Notes under the pieces: generated by a model
Databases searched by the model: none
What the model saw: only the letters and a program-made list of their open reading frames with translations
What the model was told of the DNA's origin: nothing
NCBI GenBank assembly: GCA_039927975.1
Contig: JBDSTZ010000394.1
Location: 1 to 8,937 of the forward strand
From: JBDSTZ01 sp039927975
Lineage (GTDB): Bacteria; Pseudomonadota; Gammaproteobacteria; Burkholderiales; Burkholderiaceae_D
Length of the DNA stretch: 8,937 bases
Reading direction: 5' to 3'
Made by a program: the position numbers and the translations under genes
Shown: positions 1-6,931 of the stretch, one piece after another
Layout: every line of letters starts with the position of its first letter
Numbering within the stretch: the stretch's first letter is position 1

Positions 1-192
1 GTGATCTCGAAACTGTGGACCCAGCGCACCGCCGACGGCTGGACCCAGACCGCGCACTTCGACATCCAGCCGGTCGCCGCCAACGCCATCGGCGTGGCCG
101 CTGCCAACTTGCCGGCCAACCTGGCCGTGGTCAAGCGGGTGCGTAACCTCGGTTTCGTGATCCGCGCCTCGATCCCGGCGCCGAGCTTCTAG
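1..192 (+). CDS. C-terminal end of an unrecognised protein (partial)
   Basis: An open frame runs from the first base to a TAG stop at 190-192, giving 63 residues rich in Ala and Val and ending in ASIPAPSF. The GTG at base 1 is only where the window begins, so the real start is probably upstream. I see no membrane segment, Cys/His cluster or family motif. The codons are GC-ending like those of the neighbours, which supports it being real coding sequence. It lies on the same strand as the propeller gene at 408 but 215 bases away, so shared transcription cannot be judged. I do not recognise the family and assign no function. Confidence 0.5.
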   Translation: MISKLWTQRTADGWTQTAHFDIQPVAANAIGVAAANLPANLAVVKRVRNLGFVIRASIPAPSF

Positions 193-407
193 TTTTCCCC
201 TCCCGCAGCTGAGGCTGCGCACAACGGAGCCGGCAATGCCTGCCGCGCGCGCCGTCCGCCCGCTACACGACCTGTGACGCGCTGTTCAGCGCGCCGCCCG
301 AGGCGTGACGGGCGCCCGCGCGCGACGGCACGTTGCCTGGAACATACAACATCAAGGACCGCCCGGCCCACGCCGGCGCGCGTCCGATATTGCGAGGACC
401 TACGCCC
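193..407. other. 215-base intergenic gap with two small hairpins, no gene seen
   Basis: No convincing coding frame is present. There is a 6-bp stem hairpin at 204-219 (CGCAGC, loop TGAG, GCTGCG) just after the stop at 192, without a following T-run, so it is not a classical terminator. A second near-palindrome lies at 279-292 (GCGCTGTTCAGCGC). A poor promoter candidate has GCGACG at 322-327 and TACAAC at 345-350 with a 17-base spacer. The gap probably holds the end of the left gene's transcript and the promoter of the propeller gene, but neither can be fixed from sequence alone. Confidence 0.4.
394..398 (+). promoter_or_regulatory. Ribosome binding site deciding the start of the propeller gene
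   Basis: GAGGA lies nine bases before the ATG at 408. The frame stays open upstream to 333, but that extension has no comparable Shine-Dalgarno sequence and encodes no propeller-like strand. This supports ATG 408 as the start. Confidence 0.6.
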
Positions 408-2399
408 ATGCTCAACGCACGCCGCTACGAATGTTTTTGCATCGATCCCAGCGAACAATGGATGTACGCCGGTAACACCTCCGGGCAGATCTCGATCATC
501 GACATCGATGCCTTCGAGATCGTCGACGAAGTCCAGGCGCACAGCGGCGTCATGCGCGCCGTGGTGGCGCACCCGAACTTGCCGTATATCGCCGCCATGG
601 CGACCGACCGCTGCGTGTCGATCTGGCGCCGCGGCGGCGACGGCCGGCTCGCGCCGATCTGCCTGACCTCGTATCGCGACATTCCCTGTTCCAACGAGGA
701 GGCCGCCGCGCCGCCCGTCATCTCGCACTCGGTCGCGCTGTGGTTCCACGACACCGAGCGCCGCCTGGTCGTTCGCACCGGCAATGGCGGTGTCGTCGAG
801 CTCGCCTTCGACGAGGCCGGCCAGGTCGATGTGATCTGGAGCGCGCGCCTGCACGCCGACTGGGACGTGCAGATGGTGCGCTACGTGCCCGGCACGGACC
901 TGGTGCTCAGCGCCGGTCGCGACGGTTGCCTGGTGCTGGTCGACAAGGGCCGCGAGCTGCGCCGCTGGCAACTCAAATCGGCCGTGGCCCACTGGGCCGA
1001 ACACGTCGAGGGCTCGGTGTTCCTGATCGCCAGCGACACCGGGCGCGTGGCCAAGGTCGACATCAATTCCCACGCCGAGCCGGTGTGGGGCGAGCGCTTC
1101 GCCCGCGACGACATGGAATACCTGACTCTCAACAAGACTTCGGGCCGGGTGTTCGCCACCAGCTTCGACCGCAATGTCTACGAGATCGACCTGGCCACCT
1201 GCGAGTGCAAGGGCGTCGCCTACGAGCCCGGCTACAAATGCATCTGGGCCAAGTCGCTCGAACGCGCCCCCGAGATCTTGCTGGTGCAAAGCCGCAACGG
1301 CGGGCTCTACAAGGCCGACGCCGACACCGGCCGCACCCTCGGGGTGATCAAGGAAACCCCGGACGCGCTGTGGTCGGCCATCAACCTGCCCGGCGGCGAC
1401 TTGCTGGCGGCCGGCGAGGGCAGCGATCTCACCCGCCTCGGCCTGGTCGGCGTGTCGCCCATCTCGCGCAAGCCCGAATACATCGAAACCAAAATCCGCA
1501 CCGACATGCGGGCCGACAGCTACACCAAGCGCATGGTGCGCCAGGCCGACACAGGCGTCGTCGTGATGGGCCGCACCGACGGCGACATCTGGATCGACGC
1601 CGGCTACGGCCCCACCCGCCTGCTCAACGTCGGCTCGCCGGTGCGCGACGTCGCCGTGATGCCCGACCAGCCTTACATGTTCGCGGTCACCGAAGATGGC
1701 CGCGCGCTTAAGATCGACCTCGACTCGGGAGTAATTCTGCTGACCTACCAGTCGCCGGGCGCGCCGTTTCCGCTGGCGCTGTGGGCGATCGCCTACAACC
1801 CGGCGCGCGACCTGCTCGCCTTTGCCGAGTTCGGCAGGCGCCTGGTGCTGGTGTCGGCCAGCGATTTTTCGATCGTCGAGGAAGTGCCCTGCGAGCGCGC
1901 CAAGCGCATCCGCTGGGTCGGGCCGGACCAGCTGCTGTTCGGCAGCGGCGACGAGGTGCACCGCTTCACGCTCGGCACGCCGGCTCCGGTGCCGCTGGTC
2001 ACCTTGATGCGCAACACGGTGGAGGATTTCATCTGGGACGCGCGCAAGCAATACCTGGTGGTGATCAGCTACCAGTGCACGATCGCGCTGTGCGACTACA
2101 ACACCGGCGAAAAGCTCGACCTGGTGCGCGACCAGATGGATTACTCGAAAGGCCTCGGCTGGCTCGACGCCACCAGCGACGCCCGCCTGTATCCGTGGGA
2201 CTTCGTCACCTGGGGCCGTTCCGGCACGGCGCATCATTTCCGCATCCATGACGAAAAGATCGTCGCGCTCGGCCCGCTTGCCACCGTCACCACCGAGTCG
2301 GCGCGCGACGGGGCCGGGCAGGGCGTGCGCGCGCAAGGCGCGGCGGCGGGCGCGCCGCGACCGGCAGGCACGGCGCCACGACAGGCGGTGGCCGCGTAA
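408..2399 (+). CDS. Large WD40-like beta-propeller protein (663 aa)
   Basis: The start is ATG 408, with GAGGA nine bases upstream. The whole protein is a succession of short beta-strand units of WD40/YVTN type. Typical units are residues 14-33 (a YAGNTSGQISIIDI blade), 46-73 ending in SIW, 164-178 (LVLSAGRDGCLVLVD) and 246-262 (RVFATSFDRNVYEIDL), and similar units continue to about residue 600. The length fits roughly two seven-bladed propellers. Residues 630-663 are a low-complexity Ala/Gly/Pro/Arg tail. There is no signal peptide or membrane segment, so it is probably cytoplasmic, serving as a binding scaffold with no visible catalytic site. It stands alone on its strand, convergent with the ABM gene and 548 bases before the operon that carries another propeller. 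Membership in the same system is inference from that pairing. A lone WD-repeat protein with an unrelated partner is the alternative. Confidence 0.8.
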   Translation: MLNARRYECFCIDPSEQWMYAGNTSGQISIIDIDAFEIVDEVQAHSGVMRAVVAHPNLPYIAAMATDRCVSIWRRGGDGRLAPICLTSYRDIPCSNEEAAAPPVISHSVALWFHDTERRLVVRTGNGGVVELAFDEAGQVDVIWSARLHADWDVQMVRYVPGTDLVLSAGRDGCLVLVDKGRELRRWQLKSAVAHWAEHVEGSVFLIASDTGRVAKVDINSHAEPVWGERFARDDMEYLTLNKTSGRVFATSFDRNVYEIDLATCECKGVAYEPGYKCIWAKSLERAPEILLVQSRNGGLYKADADTGRTLGVIKETPDALWSAINLPGGDLLAAGEGSDLTRLGLVGVSPISRKPEYIETKIRTDMRADSYTKRMVRQADTGVVVMGRTDGDIWIDAGYGPTRLLNVGSPVRDVAVMPDQPYMFAVTEDGRALKIDLDSGVILLTYQSPGAPFPLALWAIAYNPARDLLAFAEFGRRLVLVSASDFSIVEEVPCERAKRIRWVGPDQLLFGSGDEVHRFTLGTPAPVPLVTLMRNTVEDFIWDARKQYLVVISYQCTIALCDYNTGEKLDLVRDQMDYSKGLGWLDATSDARLYPWDFVTWGRSGTAHHFRIHDEKIVALGPLATVTTESARDGAGQGVRAQGAAAGAPRPAGTAPRQAVAA

Positions 2400-2417
2400 G
2401 TGGCGGCCCTGTCGCGG

Positions 2418-2487
2418 CATGCCGGCGGCCGTCGCGCCGGCCACCTGGCACGGCGTGTGCGCGGCCAAGTCACGAGCGGCCGGCATG
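2418..2487. other. Nested inverted repeat between convergent genes
   Basis: A perfect 9-bp inverted repeat pairs CATGCCGGC at 2418-2426 with GCCGGCATG at 2479-2487. Overlapping its left arm is a second hairpin with a 7-bp stem, GCCGGCG at 2421-2427 and CGCCGGC at 2435-2441, and a 7-base loop. Both lie in the 96-base gap between the two facing stop codons (2399 and 2496). There is no T-run on either side. The structure could act as a bidirectional barrier to transcription or exonucleases, but in such GC-rich DNA it could also be chance. Confidence 0.35.
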
Positions 2488-2495
2488 ATCGCCGT

Positions 2496-2858
2496 TCAGG
2501 CCAGCGTGGCTTCGTCCTGCCCGGGCAGCGGATTCTGTCCCGGAATCGGCCACGGCCAGTCGAGCAGTTCGTCGAAGATCTCGTAGGTCGTCGCGGCGGA
2601 CGTGCTGGCGTTCATCGCCACCACGTTCGGGTCGGGCGCTGCGTCGGGCACCGGCTGGCGGCCGGCCTGCCAGGCTTCCAGGCTGTCCCAGCGCGCCACG
2701 GCGATGACCACGTGTGGATCGGTCTGGCTGCGCAGCAGCACGCTGCCGCGCGCGCCTGGCACGCTTGTCTGGATGAGCTCGGTGGCGTCCCACCAGGCGG
2801 CGACAAAGCGCGCCATGTGTTCAGGATGCAGGGTCCAGCGATAAATGACGCGAATCAT
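2496..2858 (-). CDS. ABM-fold (antibiotic biosynthesis monooxygenase type) protein, 120 aa
   Basis: The chosen start is the ATG at 2858, with GGAG six bases upstream; the frame is open further but only through a Pro/Ala-rich stretch. The protein begins MIRVIYRWTLHPEHMARF, the usual first strand and helix of the dimeric alpha-beta barrel ABM fold. Residues 37-43 (RGSVLLR) and 50-57 (VVIAVARW) are the next strands, followed by SLEAWQ at 59-64, the common helix position. Known members include cofactor-free quinone-forming monooxygenases and haem-degrading enzymes, but many have no known function and catalytic residues vary. The C-terminal third, from about residue 90, is Trp/Pro-rich and less typical. 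The gene is divergent from the FMN reductase gene, with 88 bases between the starts, and convergent with the propeller gene. It could oxidise an intermediate of the neighbouring pathway; that is inference. Confidence 0.7.
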   Translation of the reverse strand: MIRVIYRWTLHPEHMARFVAAWWDATELIQTSVPGARGSVLLRSQTDPHVVIAVARWDSLEAWQAGRQPVPDAAPDPNVVAMNASTSAATTYEIFDELLDWPWPIPGQNPLPGQDEATLA

Positions 2859-2946
2859 GACGCTCTCCGGTGGGTGCGGCGGGCAAGCGCGGCGGTATGC
2901 GGCGGGCATGCCGGGGACGCGTCAATTCTAGCCCGGAGGCGTCGCC
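2859..2946. promoter_or_regulatory. Divergent 88-base control region between ABM gene and operon
   Basis: Both start codons face away from this gap, so promoters for both directions are expected here or just inside the genes. On the minus strand there is a good -35-like TTGACG at 2925-2920, with a poor -10-like GCATAC at 2900-2895 and an over-long 19-base spacer. I see no convincing plus-strand sigma-70 promoter. The operon's Shine-Dalgarno sequence, GGAGG, is at 2935-2939. No riboswitch-like structure, including an FMN element, is recognisable. Confidence 0.35.
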
Positions 2947-3573
2947 ATGTTTGAGAAAACGTCAACCGTGTCAGGCTTTCCGATGCGCGCCGCAGTGATC
3001 GCCGGCAGCCATCGGCGCGACAGCCAGAGCGGCCGGGTGGCGCGCTTTATCGCCGCTCGTTGCGAGCTGATCGGCGGGGAGGCGCCCTACCTGCTCGACC
3101 TCGGCAAAACGCCGCTGCCGCTGTGGGACGAGTCGCCGCTCGTCAACGACGAACTGTGGGACGGGGTGGCCGAGCAATTGCACGCCTGCGACGCGGTGGT
3201 CATCGTCACGCCGGAATGGGGCGGCATGGCGCCGGCCGCGCTGAAGAATTTTTTCCTTCTGTGCGCGCAGGGCGAGCTGGCCCACAAGCCCGGCTGCCTG
3301 GTCGGCGTGAGCGCCTCGAACGGCGGCTCATACCCGCTGGCCGAGCTGCGCATGAGCAGCTACAAGAACACCCACCTGTGCTACATCCCCGAGCAGATCA
3401 TCATCCGCCAGGTCGAACTGCGCCTGCACCCCGGCGCCGACAACGAGGCCGAGGGCCACCTGCGCGCGCGGCTCGATTACGCGCTCGGCCAGCTGGCCGC
3501 CTACGCCGGCGCGCTGGCGCAGGTGCGCGCCTCGGGCCGCGTCGACCTGGCCCGTTACCCCTTCGGCATGTGA
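2947..3573 (+). CDS. NAD(P)H-dependent FMN reductase-like flavoprotein (208 aa)
   Basis: The start is ATG 2947, seven bases after GGAGG. A second ATG at 2983 (residue 13) sits exactly where family members usually begin and has only a weak AGG before it, so a 12-residue shorter protein is possible. Residues 14-34 give the first flavodoxin-like strand and phosphate loop (AVIAGSHRRDSQSG). Residues 83-103 hold the strand and PEWGGMAPAALKNFF, the family's flavin-ring loop, usually PEYNG..P..LKN. NGGSYPLAELR at 125-135 is the expected region before the dimer helix. Such enzymes bind FMN and reduce flavin, quinone or azo/nitro substrates with NAD(P)H. It is the first gene of the five-gene operon, nine bases from the next. 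It may supply reduced flavin or act directly on a pathway intermediate; the substrate cannot be read from sequence. Confidence 0.82.
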   Translation: MFEKTSTVSGFPMRAAVIAGSHRRDSQSGRVARFIAARCELIGGEAPYLLDLGKTPLPLWDESPLVNDELWDGVAEQLHACDAVVIVTPEWGGMAPAALKNFFLLCAQGELAHKPGCLVGVSASNGGSYPLAELRMSSYKNTHLCYIPEQIIIRQVELRLHPGADNEAEGHLRARLDYALGQLAAYAGALAQVRASGRVDLARYPFGM

Positions 3574-3582
3574 GGAGCAAAC

Positions 3583-4416
3583 ATGGAATTGATTGACGTC
3601 CCCGGCGCCACCTTCATGATGGGCTCGACCATGAGCGAACTCGATCACACAGAGCGCCAGTGGCGCGACCGCCTGATCGAGCCGCATTACCGGCCGCTGT
3701 TTCGCAGCTGGCTGATGAAGGAATATCCGGCCCACCCGGCCAGCATCGCGCCGTTCCGCATGGGGCGCTACCCGGTGCGCAACGACCAGTACCGCGAGTT
3801 CATCGAGGCCAACCGGGGCGAGAGCGCCGCGCGCGAGCCGGAGTCGCTGCGGCGCGGCCTGCCGGACGACCATCCGGTGTGGGGCGTGAGCCTGTCGCAG
3901 GCGCAAGCCTTCATCGCCTGGCGGCGCCGGCGCGACGCGCTGCCCTGGCGCTTGCCGAGCGAGGCCGAGTGGGAGTGGGCCGCCGGTGGACCGCGCGGCC
4001 TGCGCTACCCGTATGGCGATGAATTCGACGCGGCCCGCTGCAACACCGCCGAATCGGCGCTCGGCATCTCGTGCCCGGTCGACGCCCATCCGGATGGCGC
4101 CTCGCCGTGGGGGATCGAGGCGCTGGCCGGCAACGTCGAGGAGTGGACCGCCAGCGTCTACCTGCCGTACCCCGGCGGCGAACTGGTCGACGACGACCTG
4201 ATGCGCGAGCTGGGTCCGCGCTACCCGGTGCTGCGCGGCGGTTCGTTCGCGCTGGGCGGCGACCTGGCGCGCACGCGCCGGCGGCACGGGCCGCACCCCG
4301 GCCCGCGCTTTCGCGTCACCGGATTTCGCATGGTCGTCAGCGCGGACCATCCGCACCAACACCATCCCGCAGTAGTCCATCCCACCATAGTCCAACTCAG
4401 TGGAGGCACATCATGA
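3583..4416 (+). CDS. SUMF1/formylglycine-generating-enzyme family protein, ToxD-like by context (277 aa)
   Basis: The start is ATG 3583, after AGGAG at 3573-3577 that overlaps the previous stop. The family marks are in order: N-terminal VPGATFMMGS (6-15), PFRMGRYPVRNDQYREF (57-73), RLPSEAEWEWAA (123-134), GNVEEWT (183-189), RGGSF (218-222) and TGFRMV (246-251). Length is normal for a single-domain member. The copper-binding cysteine pair of true formylglycine-generating enzymes, which lies just after RGGS, is absent; the only cysteines are C153 and C164. There is no DinB-like iron-binding domain as in EgtB. It is therefore unlikely to make formylglycine. The toxoflavin protein ToxD is of this family, and the adjacent WD40 and GTP cyclohydrolase genes match that pathway. 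Residues 254-277 form a His-rich, lower-GC tail ending inside the next gene's ribosome site. Stop and next start overlap as ATGA. Confidence 0.82.
   Translation: MELIDVPGATFMMGSTMSELDHTERQWRDRLIEPHYRPLFRSWLMKEYPAHPASIAPFRMGRYPVRNDQYREFIEANRGESAAREPESLRRGLPDDHPVWGVSLSQAQAFIAWRRRRDALPWRLPSEAEWEWAAGGPRGLRYPYGDEFDAARCNTAESALGISCPVDAHPDGASPWGIEALAGNVEEWTASVYLPYPGGELVDDDLMRELGPRYPVLRGGSFALGGDLARTRRRHGPHPGPRFRVTGFRMVVSADHPHQHHPAVVHPTIVQLSGGTS
4402..4406 (+). promoter_or_regulatory. Ribosome binding site of the operon WD40 gene, inside the upstream gene
   Basis: GGAGG lies six bases before ATG 4413 and within the last codons of the SUMF1-family gene. It decides the start of the WD40 protein, whose frame is open much further upstream, and points to coupled translation across the ATGA junction. 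Confidence 0.7.
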
Positions 4417-6119
4417 GCGCACATCGAGCACCCATCAGCGGCATCGACGCCGGTCCCGACGGCATGATCGCCACGGCCGGCTACGACAATCGCCTGATCC
4501 TGTGGGACGGCGCCAGCCGCGCCGGCGTGGCCGAGGCGCGCCACGACCACTTGGCCAACCAGTGCCGCTTCAGTCCATCCGGGCGGCTGCTGGTGTCGGC
4601 CAGCAGCGACTACAGCGCGCGCATCTGGTCGGTGCCATCGCTGGCGCTGGTGGCCTCGCTCGAAGGCCACCTCGACGACGTCGAGATGGCGGTCTTTAGT
4701 CCCGACGAACGGCGCGTGGCGACCGCCTCGCGCGACCACATGGTGCGGATCTTCAACCTCAAAGGCAAGCTGCTCGCCTGCATGGAAGGCCACCGCGCCG
4801 ATGTCATTTCGGTCGAGTGGAGCAGCGACGGCGAGACGCTGGTGTCGAGCGGCGACGACGGCACCATCCGGCGCTTCTCGACCCGCACTTTCAACCTGCT
4901 CGACACGGTCGACCTGGGCGAGATCGAGGCCGACACCGTGGTGTGCGGGCCGACCGGCACCTACTTCGCCGGCGCCGACACCGGTGAAATCGTCACCCTG
5001 CGCGGCGGCACCAGCAGCCGCCTGATGGCCCACGAGAGCGGCATCAAGCGGCTGGTGTACGAGGCGGCCAGCCGCGCCCTGCTCAGCGCCGGCTACGACC
5101 GCATCGTCAAGCTGTGGCAGGTGGCGCCGTCGGGCGCGCTGGCGCTGCGCCAGGCCTTCATGGCGCCGCCGGTGGTGTGGCTGCGCTGCGCCGCCTTCGA
5201 AAGCGCCTCGACGATCGTGTTCGGCAGCTTCGGCAGCAGCTTCGCGCGTTACGATTGCGACAGCCGCGAATGGGACCTGGCCGGCATCGGCGATACGCAT
5301 GGCGTGAACGCCGCACTGTGGTTCGACGGCGCCACCCACACCGTCGGCGACGCCGGCGTGGTGCGGCGCGAAGGCGTGCCGGTGTGCGCGCTCGGCAGCC
5401 TGTGCAACTTCCTGGTGGCGTACGACGGCCGGCTGTTCACCGGCGGCCATCTCGGCCAACTGTTCGACGCGCTGACCGGCGACGTGGTGTACCGCCACCA
5501 CTCGCCGCTCAACTGCGCCGCCACCTTTGCGCGCGGCGGCGCCCAGCACCTGGTGGTCGGCAGCTACACCGGCGAATGCGTGGTGTTCCAGCGCGACGCG
5601 GAAGGGCGCCTGACCCTGGCCGAGGAGTTTCGCCCGCACGACAACGCGATCAAGGGACTGGCCTGCAATGAGCGCTTCATCTTTACCGTGTGCGCCACCG
5701 GCGCCGCCGCGCTGACCGCGATCGACAGCTTCAAGCGCGAACAGCATTTGCCGCGCGCGCATGGGCGCATCAGCAATGGCGCCGCCCGCATGCCGGACGG
5801 CCGCTTCGCCAGCGTGAGCCGCGACCGCCTGCTGCGAATCTGGAACGGCGCCGAGGCGACCGAGGTGGAAACGCCGCACTCGCACTCGATCAAATGCGTG
5901 GCGGTGTGCCAGGCCACCGGCTTGATCGCCACCGCCGCCTACGACGGCCTGGTGGCGGTGTACGACGAGCGCACCCGCAGCTGGATCAGGGTCGAGCAGC
6001 CGACCCGCGCCGGCATCTCGTCGATCTCGGCGGGGCCGCAGCCGGGCGAGTTCCTGGCCAGTTCCTACGACGGCGCGGTCTACCAGATCGCCGCCTGCGC
6101 GCATCCGGTGGCAGCGTGA
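4413..6119 (+). CDS. WD40 double-propeller protein, ToxC-like by context (568 aa)
   Basis: Canonical WD40 repeats are plain in the first part: blades around 8-31 (ATAGYDNRLILW), 45-72 (LLVSASSDYSARIW), 86-115 (RVATASRDHMVRIF), 127-155 (LVSSGDDGTIRRF) and 206-235 (LLSAGYDRIVKLW). After a less regular middle, clear blades return near the C-terminus (FASVSRDRLLRIW, then LIATAAYDGLVAVY). The length fits about fourteen blades, or two propellers. There is no signal peptide or membrane segment, so it is likely a cytoplasmic scaffold. WD40 proteins normally have no catalytic residues, and the role of the WD-repeat protein ToxC in toxoflavin synthesis was, as far as I know, unclear. Its start overlaps the previous stop (ATGA) and its end overlaps the next start (GTGA), so the product is probably made in fixed ratio with the SUMF1-family and DUF3891 proteins, its likeliest partners. 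Confidence 0.85.
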   Translation: MSAHRAPISGIDAGPDGMIATAGYDNRLILWDGASRAGVAEARHDHLANQCRFSPSGRLLVSASSDYSARIWSVPSLALVASLEGHLDDVEMAVFSPDERRVATASRDHMVRIFNLKGKLLACMEGHRADVISVEWSSDGETLVSSGDDGTIRRFSTRTFNLLDTVDLGEIEADTVVCGPTGTYFAGADTGEIVTLRGGTSSRLMAHESGIKRLVYEAASRALLSAGYDRIVKLWQVAPSGALALRQAFMAPPVVWLRCAAFESASTIVFGSFGSSFARYDCDSREWDLAGIGDTHGVNAALWFDGATHTVGDAGVVRREGVPVCALGSLCNFLVAYDGRLFTGGHLGQLFDALTGDVVYRHHSPLNCAATFARGGAQHLVVGSYTGECVVFQRDAEGRLTLAEEFRPHDNAIKGLACNERFIFTVCATGAAALTAIDSFKREQHLPRAHGRISNGAARMPDGRFASVSRDRLLRIWNGAEATEVETPHSHSIKCVAVCQATGLIATAAYDGLVAVYDERTRSWIRVEQPTRAGISSISAGPQPGEFLASSYDGAVYQIAACAHPVAA

Positions 6120-6931
6120 TCGTCCAGCGCCTGCAGGACGGCGCCGCGCTGGCGCTGACCCTGGCCGAGCACCAGGGCCTGGCGGCGCAGCTGGCGGCGC
6201 AGTTCGGCAACGACGACTTCGACGCGCTGGCGCCGCGCGAGCCGATGCGCTTTGCGATCGCCCATCACGACCAGGGCTGGGAACCGATCGACCGCTCGCC
6301 GCCGGGCGACCCCGCGACAAGCCTGCCTTGCTCGCTCGGCGCCACCCCGCGCGAGAGCCTGCTGGCGGCGGCGGTGCGCTCGGTCGACTTCAACGAGCGC
6401 CATCATCCGTTTTGCGGCCTGCTGGTGTCGATGCACCAGTGCGGCCTGTACAACGGCCGCTACGGCTTGCAGTCGGCCTTGCCGCCGGCGCCGGTGGCGC
6501 CGCACGAGCAAGCCCAGGTCGACGCCTTTCTGCGCGCCGAGGCCGAACGCCAGACGCGCCTGCGCGCCCAACTCGACACCGATACCGCCTATCGCGGCAT
6601 GCTGGCCGACTTTGCGCTGTTCTCCAACTATCTGCGCCTGCAGTTCTTCGACCGCTTGGCCCTGTATCTGAATCTTGCCGGGCTGGCCCATCTGGGGCCG
6701 GCCGTGATGGAGCGGGTGCCGGCGCGCGGCCTGGGCGAGGCGGACGTGGCGATCACACCGCTGGCCGACGGCATTGCGCTTGACCCGTATCCGTTCCGCG
6801 AGGAGCGCTTCTGGGTCAGCTACCGGGGGCGCGCGGTGCGGCCGCAGGCCGGCCTGGCCGACTGGTCCGGCGCGCTTGCCGTCGCCGAAGTTCGCGAACA
6901 TCGATTCTGCATTCAAAGGAAGAAGCCATGA
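6116..6931 (+). CDS. DUF3891 family protein, possible metal-dependent hydrolase (271 aa)
   Basis: I place the start at GTG 6116, which shares GTGA with the WD40 stop. No good Shine-Dalgarno sequence precedes it, so translation probably depends on coupling. The first residues, IVQRLQDGAALALTLAEHQGLAAQLA in two parts around residue 12, match the usual DUF3891 beginning. Conserved positions are H19, the HHDQGW motif at 50-55, HHPF at 96-99, SMHQ at 105-108 and, further on, LQFFDRLALYL. The H, HD, H, D spacing resembles metal-binding HD-type hydrolases, but the family is functionally undescribed and I cannot confirm the fold. Length is normal. Its place between the WD40 and GTP cyclohydrolase genes suggests a step in the same pathway, for example removal of phosphate or a sugar group from a GTP-derived intermediate. 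That is inference. Confidence 0.75.
   Translation: MIVQRLQDGAALALTLAEHQGLAAQLAAQFGNDDFDALAPREPMRFAIAHHDQGWEPIDRSPPGDPATSLPCSLGATPRESLLAAAVRSVDFNERHHPFCGLLVSMHQCGLYNGRYGLQSALPPAPVAPHEQAQVDAFLRAEAERQTRLRAQLDTDTAYRGMLADFALFSNYLRLQFFDRLALYLNLAGLAHLGPAVMERVPARGLGEADVAITPLADGIALDPYPFREERFWVSYRGRAVRPQAGLADWSGALAVAEVREHRFCIQRKKP

Noticed and set aside
189..2486. A 765-codon open frame on the minus strand opposite the propeller gene
   Set aside because: It is Arg/Ala/His/Asp-rich without any recognisable domain and lies opposite a clear propeller protein with a good ribosome site; long antisense frames are common in GC-rich genes.
2859..2946. An FMN riboswitch before the flavin-related operon
   Set aside because: The 88-base gap is too short and shows none of the conserved aptamer elements.
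3583..6119. A defence-type module built on WD40 plus SUMF1-family domains
   Set aside because: Such domains do occur in bacterial conflict systems, but there is no protease, nuclease, NTPase or death-like domain here, and the coupled GTP cyclohydrolase II points to small-molecule synthesis.
4221..6320. A 699-codon minus-strand frame opposite the WD40 gene
   Set aside because: The composition is typical of an antisense shadow, with no motif; the plus strand has textbook WD40 repeats.
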